DNA of 64,000 bases from Cladobotryum mycophilum (GCA_036429605.1 CM071589.1:6324001-6388000), one strand, 5' to 3'; shown: positions 1 to 12,372, counted from the first letter of the stretch. The notes: generated by a model not told the origin, from the sequence alone. Numbers and translations are program-made.

Positions 1-163
1 TAGGAAGTGCTTCAATTAATTGCCAATATGAAGGTTGATAATAACAGATTTGATCAACAATTGCAGGATAATTAGGAAGACGAAAGACATGTGAGATGAG
101 GGTAGAACCGAGTACAAAGAAACACTTGAATAGTCCTATTTACAATTATGTGATTAAGTCTAG

Positions 164-3100
164 CTATTGCTGTCTCTGCCTGCGCCGTAAATTTCGTGCG
201 TGCACCGTCTTCTCGTGCCGCCTGCAGTCATGCCTGCGAACAAATGCCTTCTCACACATCGTGCAGGCAAAAGGTCTCTGCCCTAGATGCTCTGCATTCT
301 GATGTGCTGTCAAGGCCACCTTTCGTGTGAATTTTGACTCACAATGAGTGCAACGGAACTTGGCATTATTGGAAGGGGCTCGATGGCGTTGTGGAAAACT
401 TTCCGGCTCGCCCGACGCCCCTGGATGGTAATTTCGAACGTGCTTGTCGCGATCTTTCTTGTTTGTAAAACCATACGGCCCATTAGAGCAGTCCGTAATG
501 GGGCATGTAAATGGTCGCTCATGCTGATTAATGTGCTGCTTAAGGGCATCTTCATTGCTGAAGCCCTCGTAAAAGAAGTCGCAGGTTACCAGGCTACACT
601 TGTAAACCCTCTCACCGTAGTATTCCGTAAAGTTATCCGGTCTTTCGCCTTGTATGCTTCCCTGGGCGAGTTGTTGTATCGCTTCGCGATTCTTCTCGAG
701 TACCTGCCCTAGCCTTTTTATGCTGACCTTGCTCCGGGCCTTGGTGTCTTGCTGCTTCTCGTGCTTGATAACATGTGCCCATACTTGAACCAGAATCCAA
801 TAGAATCCCTCCTGTTGGAAGCTTTCGCAATGCATGTTTGCTTCTCTGGTGTATTCTTCTATACCTTCTTGCGGGGGCTCTGTTCTCGGCATCGTCAATT
901 CATCTCCATATGCCTGGAAGAACAGCTGAAGCGCGTTGATCGCCTTGGTCCTATAAGAAGGCCCATGGCGGGGGTCGTTGAATAGGTCCGCAGACGTCTC
1001 AATCATTGATTTCATGTGAATACTCCACATGGAGACAGCGTAGTCCTGAAAGGCATAATACTTCTTCTTAAGGGCGATGTTTCTGGCTTCCAAGGAAGAT
1101 TCGAGACGGAAATAAGGGTGCGATAAATAGCTCAAGCAGCGCAGCATCAAGTCGCACTCAACTGCCTTTCGATCCATGTATCTGCTTTGCAGGATATAAC
1201 TAAAAGATGGTGTCAGGCTGGGAATGGGAATGTCTATTGTTCTTTTTTACTTACTGTGAAGCGGTTTGATGAATGAACTCGACTCGATTTCCTTTGACGA
1301 CGTGCACTAAAGGCCCGCATGCATCCTTGATCTTTTTGCTTAGTCCGCTTGTATAATTGATCACGGTCTTGCCGTCTCTTTCCATGACGATGGAGTTTAT
1401 TGCCAAAAGTTCACGCATCTTCAGTGGCCGTTTGGCGCAAGCTAGCCAGCTGAAGATGTCTTTGGCAAACTCCCAATCCTCAGGATCCTGGTCCTCGTAT
1501 AGCCCTTGTATTGTCTTATCATACCTATGAAGTAAGTTAGTTTAGCCTTTCTCAGACGTGAAGGTTGTACTCTCGAAATCTATAATATCTCGATTTGAAC
1601 CTCAAACGATGTACTTACGCCTCTGCCAAGTTTCCGGGTATCCTCCCCCTTGTAACTCTAACCGGATAGTGCGAGTGTCGCGACGCCGTAGTATATTCGC
1701 TATCACTAGAACAGCGTACAAGAATACGCCTGACCGGAAAATTAGCTTTGGGCTCCTTTAGATGATGGAGGTACTCTTGATATTACCTTGAGCGTTCTGG
1801 CAGATGATCCTTTCTGCCTCATTCAAGTCTGGCTCGATCTCCTCATCGCTTCTCAAATCTGACAATTTGCTTGTCACATATTGACGTATATCCCTTGTAG
1901 TACTCCCTAGTCTCAACTCATACACATCAACGTTGTCTTCCGTTTCAACCAGCTTCCTCATGTCGGTCAGATCGGTGCTGACCAAAAGAAGCCGGACCTT
2001 TCCAGGCTGAACCTCATCAACTTTGTCGATGGTAGCTTGGAGGAATTTCACAAGCTTCTTGCGATCGCCATCGCAGGCTCCGTTTCGATAATCGTCACTA
2101 ATGAGCTCATCCAAGCCATCAATGACGATGAATTGCTTCATATTAGTTCCGCAGAAATACTCAATCAGCGTCTTCGCCACTTCATCGTCATTTAGACTCC
2201 CACTCCTGCCGCGTTGCATCTCCTCCATGGTCGGTAGTAGGTCATCAGAATATCCAGTCATCTGCCGGAGAAGGTGTTTGCAAATGGCCAAGAATCGGTT
2301 TTCGTTCAGTCTTTTGTCGCTTTCTTGACAATAATAGTAGCTTGTATTGAATCCCAGGCCCCGCAAGTAGTCGATGATGATTGATGTGAGTATGGTTTTC
2401 CCTAGATGTACCACGTTAATGAGTATTCTGCGAGCTTGTTTCAGGGTTGTAGATGCGACATGCCCGCGCCCTTCCTCCCACACATCCATAACATGGAATG
2501 AGATGGTATTTCATTTATCATCCATTCCTCAATCTTTTTCTCCTTGAGAATCCATCGACCTATGGTGTCGTGCTGTTTCCAAAGATACTTGAATTTATTG
2601 TGGTCTTGTATTTCCGGTTCGGGATTTCCAGGGTCACTTGTTAGCCAGTTAATAGCATCACGTTTCTGGACTCTCTTCCGCTCTTTATCCTGCCCCTCAG
2701 TTTCTAATCTGAGTGCATCCCGGTCGCTCTGGTATTTAAGGATGAAGTCATTGAATCGTCGACGATCGTCTTGGCCATGTTGATGCTGATAATTCTCAAG
2801 CAATTTGTCAAGAAGTTTCTTATGGGACTCGAAAGCACGTAGTCTACTATGAAATGACTGTGTATGATTGTTCCAATTTGTGACAAATACCTTCTTCCAG
2901 ACTGTATAATGGCGAATCTTGGTCAGTTTCCGGTTTGAAACATGAGAGGTTAGACCTGCTGGAGAAGTGAGTTGTTACATACCATTCATCCCAATCATCC
3001 TCAAGACAACGGCATGAAATTCCAGTAAATCTTGATACATATAGGCGAGGCATATCCTCATTTGAGGTCGCTCCCGTATGAGGGGTGTATACTGGACAAC

Positions 3101-3519
3101 CAGTGGTAGCTGCTGCCCAAGCTTGAAATACCATTCAAGTATGCATTCCAGGGCTTTTGCATCTTGCTTAATTGTCTAAAAACCCTCATGTCAGCTTCCA
3201 TCGCATCAGAAACAACGCATCGTGATTAGTTAAAACTAACAAAGAGCATCCAATTACACGGACCCCAGATGTAGCCAGAGAGGTGGGGGATACCGAGATC
3301 CAGCGACCGGCAGACTGTGTCGAATTCTTCGCATGCTAGAAGGAAAGATTGGAATCTCCTAAAGTTCAGCGTCGTCTTGTGGCTCTCTCGTTCCCTTTGC
3401 ATCTGTGCTATCTGTTTCCGCACGCTTGCAAGCGTAGCAATTTTGAACTGGTCATTTTGCTTGTCGCTAAGCCGAGACTTGAACGTCTCCAAGGCAGCTT
3501 GAAAGATTTCAGTGGGCAT
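164..3519 (-). CDS. Fungal NLR: DUF7708-NACHT-winged helix-C2H2 zinc finger protein (one frameshift)
   Basis: Probable STAND NTPase of the fungal NLR class, a candidate self/non-self sensor. I join seven exons: 3519-3241, 3175-2983, 2901-2464, 2401-1787, 1729-1619, 1524-1255, 1181-164. Together they give about 974 residues if one base is restored. Residues 1-190 fit DUF7708 (TIKQDAKALE, LGQQLPLVVQYTP). Walker A GRKGAGKT is at about 299-306 and Walker B FIVIDGLDEL at about 394. A winged-helix-like part (LPL-type SWLACAKRPLKMREL) precedes SQYMDRKAVECDLMLRCLSYL. Four C2H2 fingers fill residues 830-965 where WD40, ankyrin or TPR repeats are commoner. Exon 5 starts in frame with GVFLYAVLVIANIL but leaves in frame with IPGNLAEAYDKTI, so one base is missing near the C5 run at 1645-1649. 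The start is the first ATG after an in-frame stop; an additional 5' exon is possible. Family assignment is firm, function inferred. Confidence 0.82.
2402..2463 (-). other. GC-AG intron inside the Walker A motif of the NLR
   Basis: On the minus strand exon 3 ends in GGCGCGG and is followed by GCATGT. Exon 4 begins after CATCTAG with GGAAAACC. Joining them gives G-A-G-K-T exactly in frame, completing Walker A. The donor is GC instead of GT; the intron is 62 bp. No GT donor in the neighbourhood restores the motif. GC-AG introns are a known minor class, so this may splice normally. Confidence 0.7.
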
Positions 3520-4641
3520 CTCTATAATGGAACTGGAACGTGAACAATCTCGAATGGTCTTGGATCCATCGACAGATTGCACTGCAAATAGCTCTTCCAA
3601 AGACGGGTGAATCACACGACTAATACTTTATTCGTACTTTGAATGAGACTTGAGATGATCCTGGTTTCTGCCAGGCTGCGCCGCTGGGGCTGTGAGCAAT
3701 GCGGGCCCTCAGGCGGGCTGCCACCTGCAGCCCACCTTGCTGCAATCGCCACAGAGCCGCATCAAACGGTGTGCCATCTATGTTTGCCTTGACTCAAATT
3801 CGCCTTGCAAGGGAAGGACCATGACTATTGGTAGAGAGAGGTGCAGGGAGAAGCAAACTGAGCAATGAAACGTTCGTCCAGACAGTCAATTTCTGCTGAG
3901 CTTTAACAGCCACATGAATGGGAGGCTTTGAAAGAGCCCTCTACGTTCACTGCCCCCCAATGTCTTGCGATCGCGTCTCTTAGTGGGTGGGAAGTCATGG
4001 TGCGTTTGGCGGCCGTCGGCACGGCCTCGGAAGCCCAAACCGGTGGGGGTGCCTGTCCTTGTGCTTTGCTCCTTAATGCAAAGACGGGGTTTTCACAAAC
4101 TCATGTTTGGAGCCATATCATTTACTGGAAAAAAGCAAGGCTTCTGCGAGGCGGGTTCCTACAATTGGAACGTACAAACCTTTTATTCGTACAATTACAG
4201 GGATAGTCGAGGAGAGCGTACGGATGATGAATCCGAGTTCCAAAGAGTCGCATTTCAATGGCAGCTCGCTTCTCCAGCGCTCAGTCTAAACAATAGGAGG
4301 CCTGGTGCGCGAACGCTTACATCAAGTATAAGGCAAACGTGCACACCGCAATGTTTACGCCCCATCTTCCATCCAATCCATCAAATAACAACAGGGTGTG
4401 GCACATTCATGCATGGTCAGCGGCAGTGTTAGGCGTCTCAACGCCTTGTATGAATCACGATGTAACGCTATTGGAAGCGAAATGGGGTCATCAGCCTCAA
4501 TCTCGCTGTACAGGGTGACTAGATAGCCTATGGCTTACACATGAAAGCCCCAAGTAGATGTATTTGCGCTCGATCTTATTCTACCGCAAGATAAGCTGTT
4601 GAGGAAAAAAATCTAAAGTAATTGAGGTCATCACGAGCATC
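3520..4641. other. Intergenic region between divergent NLR and SNF2 genes
   Basis: About 1.1 kb separating two outward-facing genes, hence the likely shared promoter region. Base composition is ordinary and not RIP-like. Small open frames here (for example 3928-4206 and 3965-4432) show no family pattern and were not called. An upstream exon of the NLR might lie near 3520-3640, since a TATAG acceptor-like sequence sits just before its first ATG. Confidence 0.5.
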
Positions 4642-7600
4642 ATGTCACTAGCATCGATATTAAATCCCGAAAACAGCACGTATCTTGCTGAGGGCGATGA
4701 CTTTCCACTATACGATCCAACGTTCGGGTGAGTGCATGGAACAAAATCCCCCTTGAGAGATTTGCAGAGGCTAAAATGCTGTTTTTTTCCAGATTCATCT
4801 CCGAAGATCGCAACTTTGGCGATTGGAATGAACTGGCTGCAGATTTTGACACCAGGCCTCAAGATGTTCTCGCGAATGCCATTCACGGTGTTCAGGATGG
4901 AATTGGACAATGGGCTCTTTCAAACGCCCAATTCCCCGATAATGTTGAATACGGCTTTCCTACACAGTCAATCGAACAATATGGCAACCTAGACCATCAA
5001 GTTTTCATCGACAATGTGCAAGCGATGGATCAGGTAGATGTTGGTATGCAGAATGATATGAATCTCCCATTCAATTTGCCCACTCTCGGTTCTGTTGTGT
5101 GTTACGGTATGGTATGTCAAGTTTTGTGATAATCTTCCCCCTATGGCCGATATGTCTGCGTGTTGGGTTATACCCCTCTTTACATTAAATTCAATGCTAA
5201 CCCTATGCAGATTCATCATGTAGAGGTCAAACTTGACGGGGATGGGTCCTATCTCCTTCAAGAACTGACTCAACCTGGCAGCTCACGGAACGACTTCCGA
5301 ACGTTCAACTTGAAGAGTCAGTCAGACTACATCTTACTGTCTTTCAACAGTGGAAATCGCTTCGGATGCTTGCGCGGCAACATGAATCGAGCGCTAGAAG
5401 GATTGTTGAAAGAGAGTGAATTAGAATTTGAAGCAGTCGCACTTGCGAGCAAGCTCTGCAAAGAGATTCCAAGCTTCGATAAGCCCAAGAACGCGATTGT
5501 ACACGTCGACATCAATATTTACGGCCCCGCAAACAAGTCAGATATGGTCGGGGAAGTGCTGACGGAGCATAAACTTTGGCTACAAACGCCTGATTACTAC
5601 AAAAAACAGTATCCATACGACAATCCGCATTTCATTTGCTTCCCCGATGAAGAAGAATTGATGCAAGTCGATGTTGCTCAACCGGAAAGGTCAAATCCGC
5701 AACCCCGGACGGAGAATGATGTTATGCAGTTGATGACCGAGGTCAACAACTCGACAAACAGGGCGCAAAACTTGGAAAGAGTAATAGAAAACCACATGGT
5801 GCGCACAAAGCTTCTCGAGTAAGTCGACTCAATCGCCAAAGATATGACTTGAATTATGTTTGCTAATACTCGCCAGCCACCAACAAGAGGCATTGTCCTT
5901 CATGCTCCAGCGAGAGTCGGGGAACATTACAGAAAAGTTCCGTCTGTGGGAACCCAAAGTCATTGAAGGGAGAGAAATGTAAGAATCGATCTCAAACCTC
6001 AAGATGATAAGGGAAACAACCTACTCACTTTTTCCTCTTTACATCTAGATTTGTACATCGCATCACAAAAACACGAAGCCCCATCTGCCCCGCCGAAAAG
6101 GGGGCGGGGTTCTCGCCGATGAGATGGGAATGGGCAAATCTCTCTCAATTCTGGCACTGATTCTCCATACGATGGAAGAAGGGCTCAAATGGGCCAAAGA
6201 GAATAATGATGAGGAGATTGGCGATAGTGGAATTGAGAGATATACTCATACTACGTTGGTCATTGTCCCTTCTGCACGTAAGTCCTCTTACCCACCCACG
6301 AGTCCGCCCACAAAGGCTAATACCGTCATTAGTACTTATGAATAGCTGGCTAGAAGAGATTAAAGAGTATGTCTTAGAATCTCATTTCTTATGCTACAAA
6401 TTGAACTGATATCGTTCTAGACATCTTCTTGATACCATAAAAGTCGTCAAACACCATGGTCATGCCAGAAAAGGCGACCCGGACACACTCTCCAACGCAG
6501 ACATTGTGCTGACTACCTACAAAACTCTAGCTGTGGAAGCGGCATCGAAGAAGAGTCCACTTCACCAAATTGGATGGTTTAGGATAGTCCTAGACGAAGG
6601 TGCGCTGTCACATCCCCATCTCCACGCCCCTCGAGTCAGCATTGCTAATTTCCACAGCACACAACATCCGTCACTTGCCGACCACCTTTCATCGTTCTTG
6701 TTCCAGCCTTGACGCTCGGTCCAGGTGGTGTCTTACGGGAACACCGATTCAAAATGGACTGGAAGATATCGGTGCGCTGTTCGCTTTTCTCAGAGCTGAA
6801 CCATTCCACAGCTTGGCTCAGTTTCGACGATTCCTCGTCGTACCGTTTGAGCAACGAGACCCTATCGTAAAAGAGAGACTTGTCTTACTATACGATTCAC
6901 TTGTTCTGAGACGAACAAAAGACATTCTTCACCTTCCGGGCCAGGAGGAGGAAGTAAGGCTGGTAGAGTTCAGTCCACAGGAGCGAGCTCTGTACGCCTC
7001 TACCACCAATCTATTAGCCCGCTACCTTAAACATCAGGTCGGTGAGTATGAAAACGATAAATACTTTGGTCTGTTCCAGATACATCTTCAGCTACGCCTG
7101 CTTTGCAATCACGGAACACACCAGAGTCCTCTATCCTGGAAGAACCAAAAGAGGGATTCCAGAGAGGCAGTCTTGGCTGAGGTGGGACTCAATGCGGAAA
7201 GACTGTGCGTACTATGCAGACAGCCACGTCCCATTATCAACTCCAATAATACACTTAGGGATTTTGACGAGAATTGCAAGCACATCATATGCGCCGATTG
7301 CTTGGAGGACTTGGAAAAGGGCCAGGGCGAGACACTGAAGCACTGTCCACTTTGCAAGCCTATGGATGTGGTGATGCAGGATAGAGATGGCAGCGCAGAC
7401 AGTGAACCAACAGACGACTCCTACTTCAACCCAGATGGACACTCGACAAAGATGAGAGCCCTGATAGAGGATGTGAAAGCCACGCTTCATAAGGAAGACG
7501 AAAATGGAAATTTGCGGAAAACAAAGACAAAAAGGTAAGACAGGTGCTCACGATGGCCAGACATTGAATGCTGACGAATATATAGCATCATATTCTCGTG

Positions 7601-8137
7601 TTGGACTCGCACTCTAAACCTGATTGAACGGTATCTCAAGGCAGAGAAGATTGAATTTCTCCGCATCGATGGCGAATGCCTTTTATCCAAGCGACAGCGG
7701 ATTCTTGATCGGTTTTCTAAAAAGGGCGGACCTCGTGTAATGCTCATGACGACAGGCACCGGTGCATTTGGGTACGCCAAGTCGTTGTTTTTCCTGTCGA
7801 CAAGAGAGAGCTAACATGTCGTCTCTAGCTTGAACCTCACCGCGGCCAGCCGCATCTTCATCGTGGAGCTTCAGTGGAATCCCAGTGTGGAAATGCAGGC
7901 CATTGCACGAGCTATACGCATTAGACAGGAGGACAAGGTGCTAGTTACGCGATACATGGTTGCCAATACTGTCGAGCAGGTGAGCTTCGCTCATACTAAT
8001 GTCCAAGTCCATGAGCTAATTCGAGTCAACAGCAAATGGAATCTCAACAACTAAACAAACGGCTGGCGGCGCAGGTGGGCTTCGGGGCTGGTCAGGGAGA
8101 GAGCGATATGGTGATGGAGGTCATTGGTGACACCTGA
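4642..8137 (+). CDS. SNF2-family helicase with RING finger (HLTF/Rad5/Rad16-like, one frameshift)
   Basis: Predicted nuclear ATP-dependent DNA translocase with an E3-type RING insert. Eleven exons: 4642-4727, 4793-5111, 5211-5818, 5877-5978, 6049-6277, 6333-6366, 6421-6599, 6658-7534, 7586-7771, 7829-7979, 8033-8137. Their sum plus one base is 2877 nt, 958 residues. Visible motifs: Walker A region LADEMGMGKS (about residue 400), motif II LDEAH split by the intron at 6600-6657, motif III CLTGTPIQNGLEDIGALF, RING cysteines CVLC..CKHIICADC..CPLC (about 702-750), and helicase-C motif TTGTGAFGLNLTAASR followed by QWNPSVEMQAIARA. Just before Walker A the frame breaks at the G5 run 6100-6104: upstream IFVHRITKTRSP and downstream GGVLADEMG are both conserved but one base apart. 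It is divergent from the NLR gene. The role (DNA repair, chromatin, or accessory) cannot be decided from sequence. Confidence 0.85.
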
Positions 8138-8702
8138 GATCAGAAAATTAATGTCCATGTGGCAGCTAATATATACTTACATGTGTTTTCAAACTCTCTT
8201 TGGATTCATTGCCGACCGTGGTGTAACGAACATTGGATACCACTTAGTCGGGGGCGTTTGCGTGTCAATTTTGTAGCCAGACAAAATTATTCTACCAGCC
8301 GAATACGTTGCCAATGAGTCACCAAGGAAAGACTTCGTATCGTTTTAATTGCATGGTCTAGAGATGTCTTTTATTTCTCGCATGAAGAGCACAGATGCAA
8401 TCATCCAATCAGTGTCGGTAGTGGCGGAGAATTCGACAACATACTCTATCTGCGCAATCCTGAGTCCCTCTACACAGTAGAGTATCGCCATCCGTATTCC
8501 GTGTAAAGAAAATATACATATTCTTTTCCATCTGATTTCATTACATAAACAGTGTTTCTCGGTCTTGTTTTTATAATATGCTACATCTTTGAGCCACAGA
8601 GCATGAATGGGTGTGATGACCCTCGTTCTGCTTGTGGGGGTGAGATCATTATAGCTAAATCATGGACGACTACAAGTGCAGGCATTAAAACCCAATAGGT
8701 GT
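8138..8702. other. Downstream spacer of SNF2 gene up to transposon
   Basis: Ordinary-composition sequence holding the 3' untranslated region of the helicase gene. I see no coding frame with family support, no RNA gene and no repeat. It ends at the TAA that begins the target duplication of the first dead transposon. Confidence 0.5.
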
Positions 8703-8705
8703 TAA

Positions 8706-8735
8706 GGGCCAGATCGGCCAGAGGATTAGCATAAG
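8706..8735 (+). repeat. Left terminal inverted repeat of dead transposon 1
   Basis: Thirty bases identical to the reverse complement of 12229-12258. The repeat contains GGCCAGA twice, separated by TC. Its GC content is normal, in sharp contrast to the A/T interior. Confidence 0.9.
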
Positions 8736-11700
8736 AAAAACGCAAGATGTGGGGCAGAAAAAGAATAACATAGGGCCGGATTATTATTTTAAGAACTATA
8801 ACCTATACTAATCTAATGGTATTCTTTACTTTAAAGTTATATAAATTTAAAAATATATCTTTTAATATTTTATTTATTTAATTATAGTAATTTAATAATT
8901 ATTTTTTATTAAATAATTAGATTTTATTATATATTATTTTTTAAAAAAAATAATTTAATTTTTAAGTTTAAGCTATAATTTATAAAATATTAATTTTAAA
9001 TTTAAAATATTAATTATAATTATAATAATATAAAAATAATAATTAATTTTTTTATATAATTATATATTAGTTTAATAGCTTTTAGTTTTAAACTAATATT
9101 TTTAAAAAATATTATTAAAAATATTAAAAATAATAAGATTAATTATTAAAAAATATATAAAAAGAAATTAAAAATAATAAATTTATATATAATTTTATTA
9201 TTTAATAATTTAAATATTATTTTTAAATATTTTTTTAAAATAAAAAAAATAATATTTATTAAGTTTTAGAAATAATGATATTTAAATATATAATTAATTA
9301 ATATTTATTATTAAACTATTAAATATAAAATTATAGTTTTTTTATTTATTATAGTATTTAAAATAATATAATAAAAAATAATATTTTTTTTAAAATTATT
9401 TAAAGTATTATTTTATTAATATTTTATAAGATTATTAATTTTATAAAAAAATTATATTTTAAGTTTATTATTTAATTAAATAAAATATTATTATTTTTAA
9501 AAATTAAATTAAAATTAAAGTATATTATATTTTTTAATTATATTAATATTATTAATAGGATTTATATAATAATATATATTTTTATAAAATATTAATATAA
9601 ATTCTAAAATAAAAAAATAAGTTTATATAAAATATATTTATAATTATTTATTTTAATAGAATATTTATATATATTTTTATAAAAAAAAGATTATTTTTAT
9701 AATATTTATTTTTATTATTTTATTATTTTTTATAGGTTTAGGATTTTTAATAATTATTATTATTTAAGGGATATTAGTTTTAGAATATAATTAGGTCTAT
9801 TAATATTATATTTAAATATTTATTATTATTTATAAGATTAAAAGAATATTTTAAATAAGCTAAAAATAAAAGAAAAATTATATAATTTATAGTATATTTA
9901 TTTATAAATTATTATTGAATAAACATTTAGTAAATTAAAATATAAGTTTAAGATTTTTAAAAATAATCTATTAAAATATAATTTTAAAAATTAAATTAAA
10001 ATAATATATATAATAATAAACCTATAGAATTTTATTAAAAAAAATAATATTCTAAAAGATAAAAGTTTAAAATATATTTTTAATAAACTTTAATATAATA
10101 TAAAAAAATAATTAAAATTATTTATAATAGTTTATTTTAAGATTTATATAATTATATTATAAAAATAAACTAAAACTTATATAAAAATTATATAAAAAAA
10201 ATAATAAAAATAATAAAAATAATAAATTTAATAATATAAAAAAAAGTTTAAATAATTTAAATAATAAAAATAAAAATAAAAAAGAAAATAAAAATTTTTA
10301 AAAGTAAAAAATAATAATAATATTATAATATATAATATTAAAATTAATTTAATATTTTAAAAAATTTAAGTTATTTTAGTATAGAATAAATTATAATAAA
10401 CTTTAATAAATAAAATATTATATTTATAAAAGACTTTAATAATTATATTTATTATAATATAATAAAATTATTACTAGAAGTTTTTTAATTATTAAAAGTA
10501 TTATATTTATAATAATTATAATATTATAATTATTATTATTTAATAAACTATAAGATTAATTTATATTTAAAAAATTTTTATTATATTAATAAATAATTTT
10601 TTAATTTTTTTTATAGTTTTATATAATAATTAAATAATTATATATACTTTAAAATTTTATTAAAAATTAAAGAAATATAATATAAATATTAAAAAAATTA
10701 TAAAATTAATTTTATATATTAAAAATATTATATAATTAAAGAATTTTATATATTTTATTTAAATATATTAAAATTTATAAGTATTATAATTATAAATTAT
10801 ATTAAAAAAAATTAAAAACTTTAATATAATCTTATAATTATTTAATTTTATAACTTTAAGAAACTATTTTATTATATATAATAACCCTATTTAATATTAA
10901 TTTTATAAATAAAAAAACTTATATTATAATACCTTTAACCTTATATATTAATAATAATATTTTTATTAATATTTTTTTAATATTTTTTTAAATATTATTA
11001 ATTTAATTATTTTATTATTTTCAAAATTATTTTAATAAACTATTATTAAAAAAATTATTATTCTTTTTATAAAAATAATAAATTATTATTTAAAAAAATA
11101 AAAAATATTAATAATCTTAAATAATAAAATTTATATTCTTAGCTTTAGGTTTATATTTTTATTTAATTAATATTAAATTAAAAATAAAACTTATATATCC
11201 TTTAATAATTAAAATAAAAAAAACTAATAATTATATTATTTATTATTATATTTTAAATATATTTTTTAAAATTTTATTATTTTAAAATATATAATAATAA
11301 ATTAATTAAATTTATTATATTTAATTTTTTATTTTTAATAAACTTAAAACCTTATTTTTAATATTTTTTATTAATTATATAATTAAATCTATAATATTAA
11401 ATTTTTTATTATTATTAATAAAAACAATAAACCTATTTATAGTTTTATTATTTTTAAATATATAAGTATATAACCTAAGTTATAATAACTTATAAATCTT
11501 TAATTATATAATACCTAGACTATAAGTTTAATAATAAATATTTTATTATTTATTATTAATATTAATTATACTATTATTTTTATTATAAATAATATTAGTT
11601 TATTCTATTATTTATAAAAATATTTTATATTTAATTTATAATAATTTAAAATAAATTATTAATTTAATTATTTATAGATTATTATATAAAAACTATTTTA

Positions 11701-12228
11701 TTATTAAAAATAATAAATATTTTATTATAGTTTTAATAAATATTAATTTTATTAATTAAAAATAATCTTTATTTTAAATTTCTTTAAATAACTTAAGGAA
11801 AAAAATATTTATTATATTTATTTATTAAGTTTTTTTTAATCTTATTATAAATTAGTTTTTTATTATTTAAAAAAATAAAAAAAATAAAAAAAAATTTAAT
11901 AAGAATATTTTTAGTTTTTAATAATAATATAATTAATATAATTTTAAAAAATATTAATAAAACTTTATTTTTTAATTTTATTAATATTATTATTTTAAAA
12001 CTAATAATCTAATTATAATTATTTTTTATTTTAATAATATTATAATATTATAAATATATAATAAATAAAATAATTATATTATAAATATTATATAATACTT
12101 TTAATAATATAAGCTAATTCTATAAATTTAAAAGACAATCTGGTTATATTTATATAATTTTTAATAAAAAACAAGAAAAGTACTTCTAACCTATTGTGCA
12201 AGTTTAAAGTCACTGTGGGGCAAACTGG

Positions 12229-12258
12229 CTTATGCTAATCCTCTGGCCGATCTGGCCC
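12229..12258 (-). repeat. Right terminal inverted repeat of dead transposon 1
   Basis: Perfect 30-base inverted copy of 8706-8735, ending GATCTGGCCC and followed by the TAA target duplication at 12259-12261. Confidence 0.9.
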
Positions 12259-12372
12259 TAAATCTAGCAAATTAAGACACAAGCATTATTACATTTCGAA
12301 ATTTAGTATGTAAGGAATCTTTATTGTACACTTCTACTCCGTACGTTACCACCCTTTTCAGGAATGCTGTAC

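Larger units (their letters stand above)
8706..12258. mobile_element. RIP-erased TIR DNA transposon, PIF/Harbinger-like (3553 bp)
   Basis: The interior (about 8790-12180) is almost pure A/T. No coding frame survives, and residual C is almost always in CpT, as expected after exhaustive RIP. The ends still carry 30-bp perfect inverted repeats starting GGGCCAGATCGGCCAGAGGA, and the element is bordered by a 3-bp direct TAA (8703-8705 and 12259-12261). A three-base TAA/TTA duplication with TIRs beginning GGG/GGC is characteristic of the PIF/Harbinger superfamily, so I assign it there by structure only. The size fits a transposase plus a Myb-like second gene, but no protein trace is readable. A 9-bp motif TGTGGGGCA lies just inside both ends in direct orientation (8748 and 12214). 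Confidence 0.75.

Noticed and set aside
164..1177. The zinc-finger frame as a separate C2H2 gene
   Set aside because: Its start follows an intron acceptor, and the upstream exon ends in FIHQTAS, which joins in frame to QYMDRKAVECDLMLRCLSYL, a standard NACHT-protein continuation.
8790..12180. Mitochondrial DNA insertion as an explanation for the AT block
   Set aside because: No mitochondrial gene frame, and the block is bounded by TIRs and a 3-bp duplication, which a transposon explains.
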